Below are positions 36,104 to 45,170 of a DNA stretch of 64,000 bases, one piece after another. This DNA comes from an uncultured Sphingomonadaceae bacterium (GTDB lineage: Bacteria > Pseudomonadota > Alphaproteobacteria > Sphingomonadales > Sphingomonadaceae): positions 62,001 through 126,000 of the forward strand of contig CANLQE010000004.1 of the NCBI GenBank assembly GCA_947493215.1, written 5' to 3'. The translations under genes and the position numbers were made by a program. Within the stretch, counting starts at the first letter, position 1. The number at the start of each line of letters is the position of its first letter. The notes under the pieces were generated by a model. That model was not told where the DNA came from and did not search any database. It was given only the letters and a program-made list of their open reading frames with translations.

Positions 36104-36877
36104 TCAGATTTTTCGGAAAAAATAGCCAGCTGCCCAGCCGAACAGGACAGAAATCAAAACCGCCAACAAACCATAGATAAAGCCGTTTTCCTGCGACAAA
36201 TTGGTGATGAAACGCCCCAATCCAATCTTCTCGATCGTGATGTCCTTTATTTCTGCTGCTTCAACCCGCCCATCGATGATGAGAAATGTCTCGGCAGAAT
36301 ATTTGCCAACCGGTACGCTGGCGGGCAAATTAATGCGGGCCTGATATAGAACAGAATCGGTGATTTCGACGGTGTTTGGCAAGTTTTTGTACAAGCGGCC
36401 ACGGCGATTCAGGTCCACCAGGCCGTTGGTAAAACGATCCAGTTCTTTGCTGTCAATTGCACCCGCGGGAGATAATTGCAGATGGTTGAGACCGAGTTCG
36501 TAAATATCCGCCGTTTTGTCATCGACAAGCTCCTCAATGGGTCGCGAGGAAGCGACGGCATAATAGCCGGGAGCCGATCTAAACTCGCTACTGGCCGCGT
36601 TAATCCAGATACCGGCAACCTGTTTCTTCTCTCGCAGGACAATCGATTCTGTCGGGCCCTTCAAGACCACGACGATATCCGCGCGGTCACGATTACGGGT
36701 TCCCGGAGGATATGTAATGGCCCCGAATAACAAGAGCTGGGCACCGTTAAAATCGCCCTGAATGCTAATCTTGTCCTGCGAGACATCAGGAACCAGAACT
36801 GGCGTGTTGCCCACGGTCATGAACAAGATGCCGAGGCTGCCTAATATTGTTGCGAATTTCGATCTCAAACCGGTCAT
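36104..36877 (-). CDS. TIGR02186 family membrane protein
   Basis: A 257-residue protein with an N-terminal signal or anchor, a soluble beta-rich region (IVVVLKGPTESIVLREKKQ, ASSEFRSAPGYYAVASSRPI) and one C-terminal membrane helix (IYGLLAVLISVLFGWAAGYF) ending in a basic tail. This matches TIGR02186, an alphaproteobacterial family of unknown function. Its ATG overlaps the TGA of the upstream TauE-type permease gene by 4 nt (ATGA), as is typical for this pair. A joint role with the permease in exporting a small anion such as sulfite is an inference from the pairing. Confidence 0.85.
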   Translation of the reverse strand: MTGLRSKFATILGSLGILFMTVGNTPVLVPDVSQDKISIQGDFNGAQLLLFGAITYPPGTRNRDRADIVVVLKGPTESIVLREKKQVAGIWINAASSEFRSAPGYYAVASSRPIEELVDDKTADIYELGLNHLQLSPAGAIDSKELDRFTNGLVDLNRRGRLYKNLPNTVEITDSVLYQARINLPASVPVGKYSAETFLIIDGRVEAAEIKDITIEKIGLGRFITNLSQENGFIYGLLAVLISVLFGWAAGYFFRKI

Positions 36878-37788
36878 AATGGCTGTACCGTAAAAATCTC
36901 ATCGGGCTGAAATCCAAGTCCCAGCGCCATACGAACGGCAACCAGCAACACCATGATAGCTAGGGCCAGTCGCAAATATTCCGGCCGCATCCGCTGAGCA
37001 AATTTTGCGCCCAATTGCGCGCCGGTGACGCTTCCAATCAACAGCAGCCCAGCCAGCACGATATCAACCGCCCTTGTGGTCATACTGTGCATCATGGTCG
37101 AAGCAATGGTCACGAACAATATCTGGAAAAGCGATGTGCCAACCACAACCTGAGCGCCCATGCCCAATAGGTACAGCATCGCCGGGACCATGATAAACCC
37201 GCCGCCGACCCCAAGCAGCATCGTCAATATCCCGGTCATCAAACCCAGCATGAATGGAGCGATGGGAGAAATATAAAGCCCCGACCGATAAAATCGCCAG
37301 CGCATTGGCAAATTTGCAACCAAAGGATGGTGTCGCCGTTTACGGGCGGGCAACGGCTTACCAGACCGAACCGCTTTTACGCTGCCCCAGGATTCTCTGG
37401 CCATCATCCCGCCAATACTGCCAAGCATCAGGACATATAAAACCGAAATAACCGTATCAATCTGACCCCAGCGTTGCAGTATCTGAAACAGGCCCGTGCC
37501 AATGAACGTGCCGAATATTCCGCCAACGACAAGGACAGCACCCATCCGGAAATCGACGCCTTTGCGCCGCATATGGGCAGCCACACCGGAAATACTGGCG
37601 CCTGTTACTTGCGTTGATGCCGAGGCCGCTGCGACGGTTGGCGGAATGCCATAGAAGATCAAAAGCGGCGTCGTCAAAAATCCGCCGCCCACACCAAACA
37701 TACCGGACAGGATACCCACCAGCCCGCCGAGCAGCACGATGACAAATGCGTCCACCGACAAATTGGCTATTGGGAGGTAAATATCCAT
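36874..37788 (-). CDS. Sulfite exporter TauE/SafE family permease
   Basis: A 304-residue inner-membrane permease with about eight membrane segments. The two-fold repeat of the family is clear: LGGLVGILSGMFGVGGGFLTTPLL at the start, mirrored by MTGILTMLLGVGGGFIMVPA in the second half. A cytoplasmic basic loop (SGKPLPARKRRHHP) separates them. Members export sulfite, sulfoacetate or other organic anions. It is coupled to the TIGR02186 gene through a 4-nt overlap. The substrate is not determined. Confidence 0.9.
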   Translation of the reverse strand: MDIYLPIANLSVDAFVIVLLGGLVGILSGMFGVGGGFLTTPLLIFYGIPPTVAAASASTQVTGASISGVAAHMRRKGVDFRMGAVLVVGGIFGTFIGTGLFQILQRWGQIDTVISVLYVLMLGSIGGMMARESWGSVKAVRSGKPLPARKRRHHPLVANLPMRWRFYRSGLYISPIAPFMLGLMTGILTMLLGVGGGFIMVPAMLYLLGMGAQVVVGTSLFQILFVTIASTMMHSMTTRAVDIVLAGLLLIGSVTGAQLGAKFAQRMRPEYLRLALAIMVLLVAVRMALGLGFQPDEIFTVQPL

Positions 37789-37890
37789 ATTTCCAAGGAC
37801 TAATCTCTTTTCGTTACGGGATAAAGGGACTTGATCTCTGCTGGGCCAAGAAATTTAGGGAAACGATCCGAAATTGCGATTGAAAGGCAA

Positions 37891-38991
37891 TCAGAAACCG
37901 GTCGTCACGGTAACGGCGACACCCGAATTCGGAACGGCATTGCCGCCAATCCGCTGCCGCCAATCAAGCGAAAAGCGCACGTCCAATCCGCTGATCGGGA
38001 TGTCGGCGTTAACGCGCGGCCCGATATCCAGCCGCGTCACCCCTTGCTGACCGCCGGCCCAAACCCCTGCCCCGGCCGTAATTTTATAATTGCCTTGATC
38101 CCATATTTTCCGTTGCAAGGTCGCTGAGCCATCAAAGAAATAACTGCTATCATCGGCCATTAAAAAACCGGCTTGGCCATAGGTTTCCAGGCTAGTATGG
38201 GCGATCAACATATCTGGTCCGGTTCCGCCCGCGACATAAAATGCTGTTCCCCGATCACTCAATTTCGTTGCTCCAACCCGTTGCTCAACGAACAGAGCTA
38301 TTGGCATGTTCGTCCAAGGTTTTGTCTTGATTCCGATTGCCACCTCTTCTTCACCCGCCGAAGAGAGAGCGGTGGATGCCCGAACAAAAGCAGATAGATT
38401 GCGCCGCGGGCTGCCCGCCAATCGATAGGTTAATATGGCTCCCGCCTGACTGCCCCCATATTGCCCGCCGGGAGATTGCAGTGGCGCAGCTCTCAACCCC
38501 AACGCAGCACCACTATCCTGACGTCCGAAAGCCCAGAAATAACCCGATAGCGGATTTGATGATGAAGAAAGACTAGGGCCCCTCCCCGATTCCAACACTT
38601 CGCGTGCCTGAATCAAAAACGCACTACTTGCCAAGTCTGGCTTTACCGACTTCCCATTTGGCCCTCCAGGCGCGGGGGGCCGTTCCAAAGAACCTCTTGA
38701 AGGAGCCGTCGCCAAAAACCTGGGCGGCAAACCCAAAAACACACTTTCAACAGGGTCATGTTTAGGTGAAACCGACAGCATTTTTCCGGGCCCATGATTG
38801 GGCCGAAGGCGCGGTGGAATGAGCAGCGCCGCCGTCATAGAATTGGCCGGTAACGTCGTTTCGGCTTCAGCAATTGGTATGGGCATCATTTTTTCCGCCG
38901 GAGAACCAAGTTCCCAAATAATCCGGCCCAATATCCAAAAACCAGCGATGGATGACAGCGCTCTTAGTGGCGCACCTTTACTCACCGACAT
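37891..38991 (-). CDS. NfrA C-terminal-domain-like outer-membrane protein
   Basis: A 366-residue protein. The N-terminus has one hydrophobic segment and a long Pro/Ser/Gly-rich, low-complexity stretch. From about residue 160 it becomes beta-rich (YGGSQAGAILTYRLAG, RNLSAFVRASTALSS, TAGAGVWAGGQQGVTRLDIG) and ends with VRFSLDWRQRIGGNAVPNSG and a final aromatic residue, as in outer-membrane barrels. These strands resemble the C-terminal domain of NfrA, the phage N4 adsorption protein that works with the glycosyltransferase NfrB in exopolysaccharide export. An NfrB-like gene lies 5 nt upstream on the same strand. The large TPR part of NfrA is absent. The assignment is from pattern and context. Confidence 0.65.
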   Translation of the reverse strand: MSVSKGAPLRALSSIAGFWILGRIIWELGSPAEKMMPIPIAEAETTLPANSMTAALLIPPRLRPNHGPGKMLSVSPKHDPVESVFLGLPPRFLATAPSRGSLERPPAPGGPNGKSVKPDLASSAFLIQAREVLESGRGPSLSSSSNPLSGYFWAFGRQDSGAALGLRAAPLQSPGGQYGGSQAGAILTYRLAGSPRRNLSAFVRASTALSSAGEEEVAIGIKTKPWTNMPIALFVEQRVGATKLSDRGTAFYVAGGTGPDMLIAHTSLETYGQAGFLMADDSSYFFDGSATLQRKIWDQGNYKITAGAGVWAGGQQGVTRLDIGPRVNADIPISGLDVRFSLDWRQRIGGNAVPNSGVAVTVTTGF

Positions 38992-38996
38992 ATCGT

Positions 38997-40421
38997 TTAA
39001 AGATTCCGGCGAACACTATCGGTAGGCCGCAGCCTTTTAACGTCGATCACATCGGGATGGAAATGACTGGTCTTTTCCCATCGCATCGGCGCGCCAGAGA
39101 GAATTTTGAGATACTCTATCATCGCTCGTCTCGTCGCCAATATGTTGATCATATTCGCGACAAATGTCCGTGGTACCGATAGCAATGCTTCGCGCAAGCC
39201 ATAGAGCGCAAAAACAAAATAACCTTTGATTGCCAGTCGCCAGAACAGAAATAGGCCATTGAAGACGAGCATAGTTTTGAGAAAGTCAGAAATCGGTCGA
39301 GGCCGATAGATATCGGCTAAAGCCATGATATGGAGAACACCGGTCAACAGGATGGCAACATAGGCAAGTGCGACAATAATGGCGGAAAAGCTGGCTTTTC
39401 GATCACGCAGGCGTATCCAGTTTTCGCGCCAGCAGGACTTCCAACCAAGCCGGTCCCATCCTGAAAAGGCTATGCCGACCATCCAGCGGCTTTTCTGCCT
39501 TATCGCATCTTCGAAATTGTCAGGGAAAAATTCTTGTGTCGCGACCCATTGTCCATTTTGATCTTTAAGTCGCGCAAAAATCCCTCGCGCCTCCCCTTCC
39601 GTCAGGTTGAGCCCCAATTCATAATCCTCGGTGAGACTGGCAGCGTCAAAAGGCTTGCCATGCGTTCGAGCAGAAAGTTTGCCCAAAGCGTCGCGCCGAA
39701 AGGCGCATCCCACACCTGCCGAAGGAATGGACACACCCAGAGCCTCCCTCAGGACCATTTGTTTGCCATGCATTTCGGCAAACTCGTCGCCATAATGCCC
39801 GGCGACCCATATCGACCGGGAAGCACGGCGAGGAATTACTGGTATCTGCACTAGCGATGCACGATCGATAAGATAGTCGAAAAGATTGAGTGCTTTAGGG
39901 TGCACTAAATCTTCTGCATCTTGCAGAATAACCGCCTTAAAACTGATTGATTCAAGAATTTCATCTTCACACAAAGCGCGCCACAGACGGTTCAGACAAT
40001 CCGCTTTGGACGTCGGTCCATCTTGTTCACAAACAATGATCCGGATATTTTCAACGCCGCTCGCTGCATCCGCGGCGGCAGCAATGGTATCATTATCGTT
40101 GGGATAACAACCCACATAGATACGATAATCATCATAGTCCCATTGATCCAGACAACGACGCAACATCGCCCCAATAACAGGTGCTTCATTCCAAGCCGGA
40201 ACAAATATCGCCAGTGGTTGTGTTCGGTCCGAAGCTGGCAATTGTTCGACAAATGCGCGATCATATCGCGTGTAAATCAAAAATTTGCGTTTCATGGAAT
40301 GCAGGATCCACATGATGTCAAATATGATGTCATCGATGGATCCAATGATGAAACACAGGCTTGCGAAAAGGAGCAATTCCTTTTGCGCGACGTCCAAGGC
40401 CGATAGAATAAAATAATCCAT
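38997..40421 (-). CDS. NfrB-like family 2 glycosyltransferase (membrane)
   Basis: A 474-residue membrane glycosyltransferase. The GT2 catalytic motifs are AIFVPAWNEAPVIGAMLRRC, KADCLNRLWRAL and the metal-binding AVILQDAEDLVHP. An acceptor-side SLTEDYELGLNL and the processivity-type QKSRWMVGIAFSGWDRLGW follow. One membrane helix near the N-terminus and three or four at the C-terminus fit an inner-membrane synthase. The wording matches NfrB, which makes an exopolysaccharide used by phage N4. The c-di-GMP-binding MshEN domain that ends E. coli NfrB is missing here. It heads a two-gene unit with the NfrA-like gene. Confidence 0.85.
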   Translation of the reverse strand: MDYFILSALDVAQKELLLFASLCFIIGSIDDIIFDIMWILHSMKRKFLIYTRYDRAFVEQLPASDRTQPLAIFVPAWNEAPVIGAMLRRCLDQWDYDDYRIYVGCYPNDNDTIAAAADAASGVENIRIIVCEQDGPTSKADCLNRLWRALCEDEILESISFKAVILQDAEDLVHPKALNLFDYLIDRASLVQIPVIPRRASRSIWVAGHYGDEFAEMHGKQMVLREALGVSIPSAGVGCAFRRDALGKLSARTHGKPFDAASLTEDYELGLNLTEGEARGIFARLKDQNGQWVATQEFFPDNFEDAIRQKSRWMVGIAFSGWDRLGWKSCWRENWIRLRDRKASFSAIIVALAYVAILLTGVLHIMALADIYRPRPISDFLKTMLVFNGLFLFWRLAIKGYFVFALYGLREALLSVPRTFVANMINILATRRAMIEYLKILSGAPMRWEKTSHFHPDVIDVKRLRPTDSVRRNL

Positions 40422-40645
40422 GTGCTGTGACGCCCCGACGTTTCGGCAAACCTAACGTTCCAATTCACCATTCGAAACAACAATGCTGCAACCGCCCCCT
40501 GCGGAAATGAGCCTACTTGATCATATATCTAGTTGTAACATCGTGTAACGTACTCAGAAATAATTTATTTAACAAGCCCGTAATGGACGCTGGACTTGCC
40601 GAACAGATACGGCCATCATCCGAAAAAATATTTCTAGGAGATGAT

Positions 40646-42070
40646 ATGAGCGCAACCCAGGCCCAGGGCTCGCCCGCCACAAATACCGGACAAGCATTTG
40701 GTTCCAGTGGATATCGCAATTATGTAATCATCTCTCTGATGTTGCTCTACACGTTGAACTTCATCGATCGAATTTTGATCGGTGTGGTGGCACAACCCAT
40801 CATTGAAGAGTTCAAATTACAGGATTGGCAATTCGGCCTACTCTCTGGCTTTGGGTTTGCCCTGATGTACACGGTGATGGGAATTCCCATCGCGCGGCTG
40901 GCCGAGAAATGGAACCGGGTCAAAATCATCGCGGCGAGCGTCGTATTGTGGTCGTTGATGACCGCTCTATGCGGCATTGCCGGCAGCTTCATTGCCTTAC
41001 TAGTGTTCAGGATCGGCGTTGGCATTGGGGAAGCCGGGCTGACGCCAGCGGCTAACTCGATCATTTCTGACTATTTTCCCCCGCGCAGCCGCGCTCGCGC
41101 AATTGCGATTTATACCATGGGCATCACTTTGGGCGGCGTGCTTGCCAATGCCTTTGGCGGGCCGATTACGGAAATGTTCTCTTGGCGCGAAGCGTTTCTG
41201 GCGCTTGGTATACCTGGCGTTCTCTTTGGCTTGATTTTCCTCTGGACGGTGAAGGAACCGCCGCGGGGCTATGCCGATCCGCCGACCGCCACCAAGCCCG
41301 AGAAAATGGGCATGGGCGAAACGGTCAAGGAATTGTCCGCCAAGCCAACCTTCTGGATTAATATGTTCGCCGCGGCGCTGGTGGCCTTTGTCGGCTATGG
41401 CGTTAGCAATTTTCAAGTTGCCTTTTTCCAGCGTGTCCATGAAATGTCGATATCCGAGGTCGCATTGCAAATTGCAGTACCCCTGGGTCTTGCCGCGTCG
41501 TTTGGCGCGTTTATGACTGGCTATATGACCGAGAAGCTCAGCGGTCGTTATCCTAACGTCGTCGCGTGGCTTCCCGGTATCATGCTGATTGCCTGTGTTC
41601 CGCTCTACTGGATAGGTTTCACCACGGAGAGCGTCCCGTTTGCCTTGGTTGTATTGATCGTTGGAGCCGCCCTTCATTATGGCTATCTCGGCGCGCAATA
41701 TACAATTTGCCAGGGCGTCGCGAGCCCGCAATCTCGGGCAACCGCAGTGGCCTTGTTCCTGTTTGTTGTAAATCTGATTGGCTATGGCTGTGGCCCACTG
41801 GCGATCGGGATATTGAGCGATATTTTGATGAATGCCGATCTGGCGGCATCGCAATTTGCCGCCGAACTGACGCCGCAAATCTGTAAAGGCAGACCAGATG
41901 AGCTGATCGCTGCTCTAGGCGCTGACAAGGCACAAGCCTGCCTCACCGCCAGTGCTGAGGGCTTACGCTGGTCGATGATATATATCGTCAGCATCTTCAT
42001 TGTTGCCGGCGGCATGTATGTCTATGCCTGCAAGACTTTGCAGAAAGACCTCGTCGCTAAAATGAGCTAA
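40646..42070 (+). CDS. MFS transporter, Spinster-like
   Basis: A 474-residue major facilitator with about twelve membrane helices. The first helix pair carries [19 protein letters not shown], and the loop 2-3 signature is [37 protein letters not shown] follows, a wording found in Spinster-type transporters of sphingomonads. The start is ATG 40646, preceded by GGAG at 6 nt. It heads a rightward pair with a thioesterase gene and lies next to crotonase and GST genes, so it probably moves an aromatic or lipid-type compound or an organic acid. The substrate is unknown. Confidence 0.88.
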   Translation: MSATQAQGSPATNTGQAFGSSGYRNYVIISLMLLYTLNFIDRILIGVVAQPIIEEFKLQDWQFGLLSGFGFALMYTVMGIPIARLAEKWNRVKIIAASVVLWSLMTALCGIAGSFIALLVFRIGVGIGEAGLTPAANSIISDYFPPRSRARAIAIYTMGITLGGVLANAFGGPITEMFSWREAFLALGIPGVLFGLIFLWTVKEPPRGYADPPTATKPEKMGMGETVKELSAKPTFWINMFAAALVAFVGYGVSNFQVAFFQRVHEMSISEVALQIAVPLGLAASFGAFMTGYMTEKLSGRYPNVVAWLPGIMLIACVPLYWIGFTTESVPFALVVLIVGAALHYGYLGAQYTICQGVASPQSRATAVALFLFVVNLIGYGCGPLAIGILSDILMNADLAASQFAAELTPQICKGRPDELIAALGADKAQACLTASAEGLRWSMIYIVSIFIVAGGMYVYACKTLQKDLVAKMS

Positions 42071-42100
42071 AATCTTCGACCACAACTCAAAGAGCATATC

Positions 42101-42535
42101 ATGTCCAAACCTGAACCTTGGCAGCTGTCCAAAGCCAGCTATCCCTTTTCCAATGTCACCCAGACCCGCTTTGGCGATATGGATTTGCTCGGCCATATCA
42201 ACAATGTGGCGATGGCCGACCTGTTCGAAAACGGCCGGGTCCGTTTCAACCGATCCATGGGCATGGAAAACCGCGCGCATGGCGATCGCTGGCTGATAGC
42301 AGCGGTGCAGATCAATTATCTCCGCGAGGCGCATTTCCCCGATGATGCCGAAATTTGTAGCGGCATTGGCCGCATCGGCAATTCCTCATGGGATATTTTG
42401 TCTGCAGCCTTCCAGAACGATCAATGTGTTGCGACCTGCACCACAACTTTGGTCTTGACCAACAAGCAAGGCGCCAAAGCGATTGATGCGGAATTTCAAG
42501 CCGTATTGGAAGCGCAGATGGTCCAACGCGGCTAG
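42101..42535 (+). CDS. Acyl-CoA thioesterase, 4HBT hot-dog fold
   Basis: A 144-residue hot-dog thioesterase. The 4-hydroxybenzoyl-CoA thioesterase-type motif is TRFGDMDLLGHINNVAMADL, with the catalytic Asp followed by the HxNN element. A second strand reads VQINYLREAHFPDDAEICSG. It hydrolyses a short acyl-CoA or aryl-CoA. It follows the MFS transporter gene by 30 nt in the same direction and converges with an enoyl-CoA hydratase gene. The group suggests breakdown of an imported acid through CoA thioesters. Confidence 0.9.
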   Translation: MSKPEPWQLSKASYPFSNVTQTRFGDMDLLGHINNVAMADLFENGRVRFNRSMGMENRAHGDRWLIAAVQINYLREAHFPDDAEICSGIGRIGNSSWDILSAAFQNDQCVATCTTTLVLTNKQGAKAIDAEFQAVLEAQMVQRG

Positions 42536-42538
42536 CGT

Positions 42539-43321
42539 TTAGTCGTTAAAATTCGCGGCCCGTTTCTGCATGAAGGCCATGACTGCCTCTTTCTGATTGG
42601 GTTCGCGGCTGACATTATTCTGTTCAACGCTTTCCATCATCAAAATCTCGTCTTCATTCATATCGGGCAGTTTGTTCATCAGCCGCTTGGCAGCTTTGAT
42701 CGCATCCGGATTTTTGCCCGCAATTTCTGCGGCCAGTTCCATGGCCTTGGCCAGCGGATCATCTGCAACATGAGAAACAAAGCCCAGCTCTTTGCCCTCC
42801 TCACCTGAAAAAATCCGGTTGGTGTAGGTCAGTTCGCGCAAAATATCGTCCCGCACAAAACTGCGCCATGTCGTGTAGCTGCCCATGTCCGGGATCAAAC
42901 CCCAACGCATTTCCATGATCGACAATTTGGAATCCGGCGTGGCAATCCGGACATCCGCTGCGGACGCAAATTGCAGACCACCGCCCACGCAAGCACCATG
43001 AATAGCCACAATGACCGGAGCTGCCAGCCGCCGCCATTGCAACACCACGTGCTGATATTTATTCGCGTTACCATGGCTACGATCGGTCAAGCTGCTGGTC
43101 GTACCCGAACTGGTAAAGCTCGACATATCGAGACCTGCACAAAATCCTTTGCCATTACCGGACAGGACAATCGCCCGGACATCCTTCATCTCCGCGAGCT
43201 TGTCGGTCGCGTCAATAATCGCGTCAATCTGCTCCGGGTCGAGTGCGTTCATCTTGTCAGGGCGGTTAAACCGAACATCGGCAATATGATTTTCAACTGA
43301 AATAGTGACGCGTTCTGACAT
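42539..43321 (-). CDS. Enoyl-CoA hydratase/isomerase family protein
   Basis: A 260-residue crotonase of standard length. The oxyanion-hole segments are LSGNGKGFCAGLDMSSF and IHGACVGGGLQFASAADVRI. The catalytic region is IMEMRWGLIPDMGSY, where the aspartate recalls the dienoyl-CoA isomerase-type MxxxxGxxxD pattern. The start ATG 43321 has GGAG 7 nt upstream; a longer open frame upstream has no ribosome site and lies over the next gene. It probably belongs to the leftward group with the isomerase and GST genes. Confidence 0.9.
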   Translation of the reverse strand: MSERVTISVENHIADVRFNRPDKMNALDPEQIDAIIDATDKLAEMKDVRAIVLSGNGKGFCAGLDMSSFTSSGTTSSLTDRSHGNANKYQHVVLQWRRLAAPVIVAIHGACVGGGLQFASAADVRIATPDSKLSIMEMRWGLIPDMGSYTTWRSFVRDDILRELTYTNRIFSGEEGKELGFVSHVADDPLAKAMELAAEIAGKNPDAIKAAKRLMNKLPDMNEDEILMMESVEQNNVSREPNQKEAVMAFMQKRAANFND

Positions 43322-43349
43322 ATTTAAGCTCCGTAGCAGCTGGATTCGT

Positions 43350-43976
43350 TTATGATTTAGATGCCAGTTTAATCGCTCGATTAACCAACGGCAACTGGTC
43401 ATTGCCAAAATACATCCGCTCCCCGTCTTGATAAGGCACAAAGATGCTAGGGGAACCATAAGCTCCTCGCGCAATTGCCTCCTCGGTATTGGCTCGCAGC
43501 CGATCCTTGACCGCCTGCTCCTGTGTTCGCGACGCCAGTGCCTCTCCATCCATGCCAATTTCATTCGCAATGGCGATCAAGACCGCCGGATCATCGAGAT
43601 TGCGTTGATCCGTATAATAAGCATTGAACGCCGCGGTCGCGAATTTATGCAATGCGGCCTGGTCGTCTTCCAGCGCACAACAGACCCGCATCGCATGCAC
43701 GGATTTGACCGGATGATGCGCGCTGGGAAAATTCATCGGTACACCGGCCAGTGCAGCCCAGTCTTTCATCACCCGGAAACTGTGCACAAATTTGGGATTG
43801 TCGGCATTTTCTCGCGCGGCGTAGACGCTTTGGTTCACGGCGTTGAACACGCCTCCGACAAGGAAGGGCTTCCAGATAATGTCCGCGCCGGTTTCCTTGA
43901 TAATCGGTTGAATATTATGGAACGCCAAACAGGTCCATGGGCTCGATAGATCAAAGTAAAATTCAACGGTTGTCAT
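43350..43976 (-). CDS. 2-hydroxychromene-2-carboxylate isomerase (DsbA fold, kappa-GST type)
   Basis: A 208-residue DsbA-fold oxidoreductase without a CxxC pair. The N-terminus TVEFYFDLSSPWTCLAFHNI carries the serine that binds glutathione. GVPMNFPSAHHPVKSVHAMR and the cis-Pro segment GAYGSPSIFV, then FGNDQLPLVNRAI, match 2-hydroxychromene-2-carboxylate isomerases of aromatic degradation. No naphthalene-pathway genes are adjacent, so it may act on another glutathione-dependent isomerisation. It stands between the crotonase and a GST gene on the same strand, with short spacers. Confidence 0.88.
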   Translation of the reverse strand: MTTVEFYFDLSSPWTCLAFHNIQPIIKETGADIIWKPFLVGGVFNAVNQSVYAARENADNPKFVHSFRVMKDWAALAGVPMNFPSAHHPVKSVHAMRVCCALEDDQAALHKFATAAFNAYYTDQRNLDDPAVLIAIANEIGMDGEALASRTQEQAVKDRLRANTEEAIARGAYGSPSIFVPYQDGERMYFGNDQLPLVNRAIKLASKS

Positions 43977-43978
43977 GG

Positions 43979-44668
43979 CTATTCCTTTATCCCGAACAAA
44001 GTTTTCCGCACCTCAGCATCATCCTGTGGGTTACGATTAATCTTGTCGCGCCCCAAAGCCATTCCGCGCCGCAATCCTTCGCGCTGCTTCAAACTCTCAT
44101 ACCAACGCTGTACATGCGGAAAATCCGCAAGTGCGATTTCCTGCCGCTTGTAGGTTTGCACCCATGGAAAACAGGCCATATCGGCAATACTATAATCTGC
44201 GCCAGCAAGATGGGCGTGCTCCGCCAACCGGCGATCCATCACCCCGAACAGCCGCAATACCTCATTACGATAGCGCTCGGTGGCATAGGCAATCCGCTCG
44301 GGCGCATAGAGTTTGAAATGGCCATGCTGCCCCATCATCGGCCCCAACCCGCCCATTTGCCACATCAACCATTCGGTCGCGGCAATCTGGCCTTGCAGGT
44401 CTTCAGGCAGGAATTTCTCGGCCTTATTCGCCAGATAGAGCAGAATTGCGCCCGTTTCGAACACGCTGACCGGCTCATCCCCTTCCACGGGATCATGGTC
44501 GACAATCGCCGGTATCCGGTTGTTCGGACTAATCGCCAGAAAATCCGGCTCAAACTGCTCGCCAGCGCCAATATTGACCCATTTCACCCGGTAATCGAGC
44601 CCGGATTCTTCCAGCATAACGCTGATTTTCCAACCATTGGGCGTGGGCGCAAAATAGAGATCGATCAT
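43979..44668 (-). CDS. Glutathione S-transferase family protein (YfcG/Ure2-like)
   Basis: A 229-residue GST. The thioredoxin-like N-terminal domain begins IDLYFAPTPNGWKISVMLEE and contains the cis-Pro NRIPAIVDH and FETGAILLYLA. The C-terminal helical domain has WLMWQMGGLGPMMGQHGHF and the structural YSIADMACFPW. The wording is close to YfcG-type disulfide-bond oxidoreductases that use glutathione. The start is ATG 44668; an upstream alternative lacks protein-like sequence. It stops 2 nt before the isomerase gene starts, so the two are coupled. Confidence 0.92.
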   Translation of the reverse strand: MIDLYFAPTPNGWKISVMLEESGLDYRVKWVNIGAGEQFEPDFLAISPNNRIPAIVDHDPVEGDEPVSVFETGAILLYLANKAEKFLPEDLQGQIAATEWLMWQMGGLGPMMGQHGHFKLYAPERIAYATERYRNEVLRLFGVMDRRLAEHAHLAGADYSIADMACFPWVQTYKRQEIALADFPHVQRWYESLKQREGLRRGMALGRDKINRNPQDDAEVRKTLFGIKE

Positions 44669-44992
44669 CTTAAAAACACTCCTTCGGCCCAAAAGACCCC
44701 ATGACAAGATCATTGTCAAAAGTGACAAATGGTACGCGATTTGACGGTGGAATTCGTTTGAGCCAAATATTCATGGCGGCGCATGAAAGTTTTGAATCGA
44801 ATAGGTTCACTTTGATCATGAGCCATGGTTGCACAAAAGCGACTACGTGGGACAGCAAAATTGTGAAAATTCGCGCGCAGAAAGATCAACATCTCATTGA
44901 AAACGAACAATGGGCAGATGAACGTGAGAAGAATGTCAGGGGTTGGTTGACAATCATTGCCCCCCTAGCCTAATGGCTCGCCTCTATCCCGT
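44669..44992. other. Intergenic region before tRNA-Leu
   Basis: These 324 bases hold the upstream region of the leftward GST gene and the promoter side of tRNA-Leu. Short frames on both strands have no ribosome site and do not look like proteins. I see no strong hairpin. Confidence 0.45.
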
Positions 44993-45079
44993 GCCCAGAT
45001 GGCGGAATTGGTAGACGCGCTAGCTTCAGGTGCTAGTATTCGCAAGGATGTGGAGGTTCGAGTCCTCTTCTGGGCACCA
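44993..45079 (+). tRNA. tRNA-Leu (CAG anticodon), island attachment site
   Basis: An 87-nt class II tRNA with a long variable arm. The acceptor GCCCAGA pairs with TCTGGGC. The anticodon stem CTAGC/GCTAG encloses the loop TTCAGGT with anticodon CAG. The T-arm is GAGGTTCGAGTCCTC, and CCA is encoded at 45077-45079. Its 3' end is repeated, imperfectly, at 56024-56039, and a tyrosine integrase gene starts 91 nt further on. Confidence 0.96.
45063..45079 (+). repeat. Left attachment core (attL) within tRNA-Leu
   Basis: TCCTCTTCTGGGCACCA, the last 17 nt of the tRNA gene. The right-end copy is TCCTCTTCTGGCACCA, one G shorter. The tRNA stays complete, as expected when an element integrates at a tRNA 3' end and restores it. 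Confidence 0.75.
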
Positions 45080-45145
45080 CACTCGTTCGAGTTCCGCAGA
45101 AAACCTTGAAACCCTTGCTTTTCCTTAACTTATTACCTCAATTGA

Positions 45146-45167
45146 GGTACAAGAGAGGGTACAAAAG
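45146..45167 (+). promoter_or_regulatory. Left arm-type integrase site pair (GGTACAA motifs)
   Basis: GGTACAAG at 45146-45153 and GGTACAAAAG at 45158-45167 lie between the tRNA and the integrase start. The same two words recur at the right end. Paired direct motifs just inside both ends are what arm-type integrase-binding sites look like; the role is inferred. Confidence 0.5.
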
Positions 45168-45170
45168 TCA

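Noticed and set aside
41000-41878. Open frame of 292 codons antisense to the MFS transporter gene
   Set aside because: It is a shadow of membrane-protein codons, with a low-complexity basic product and no ribosome site.
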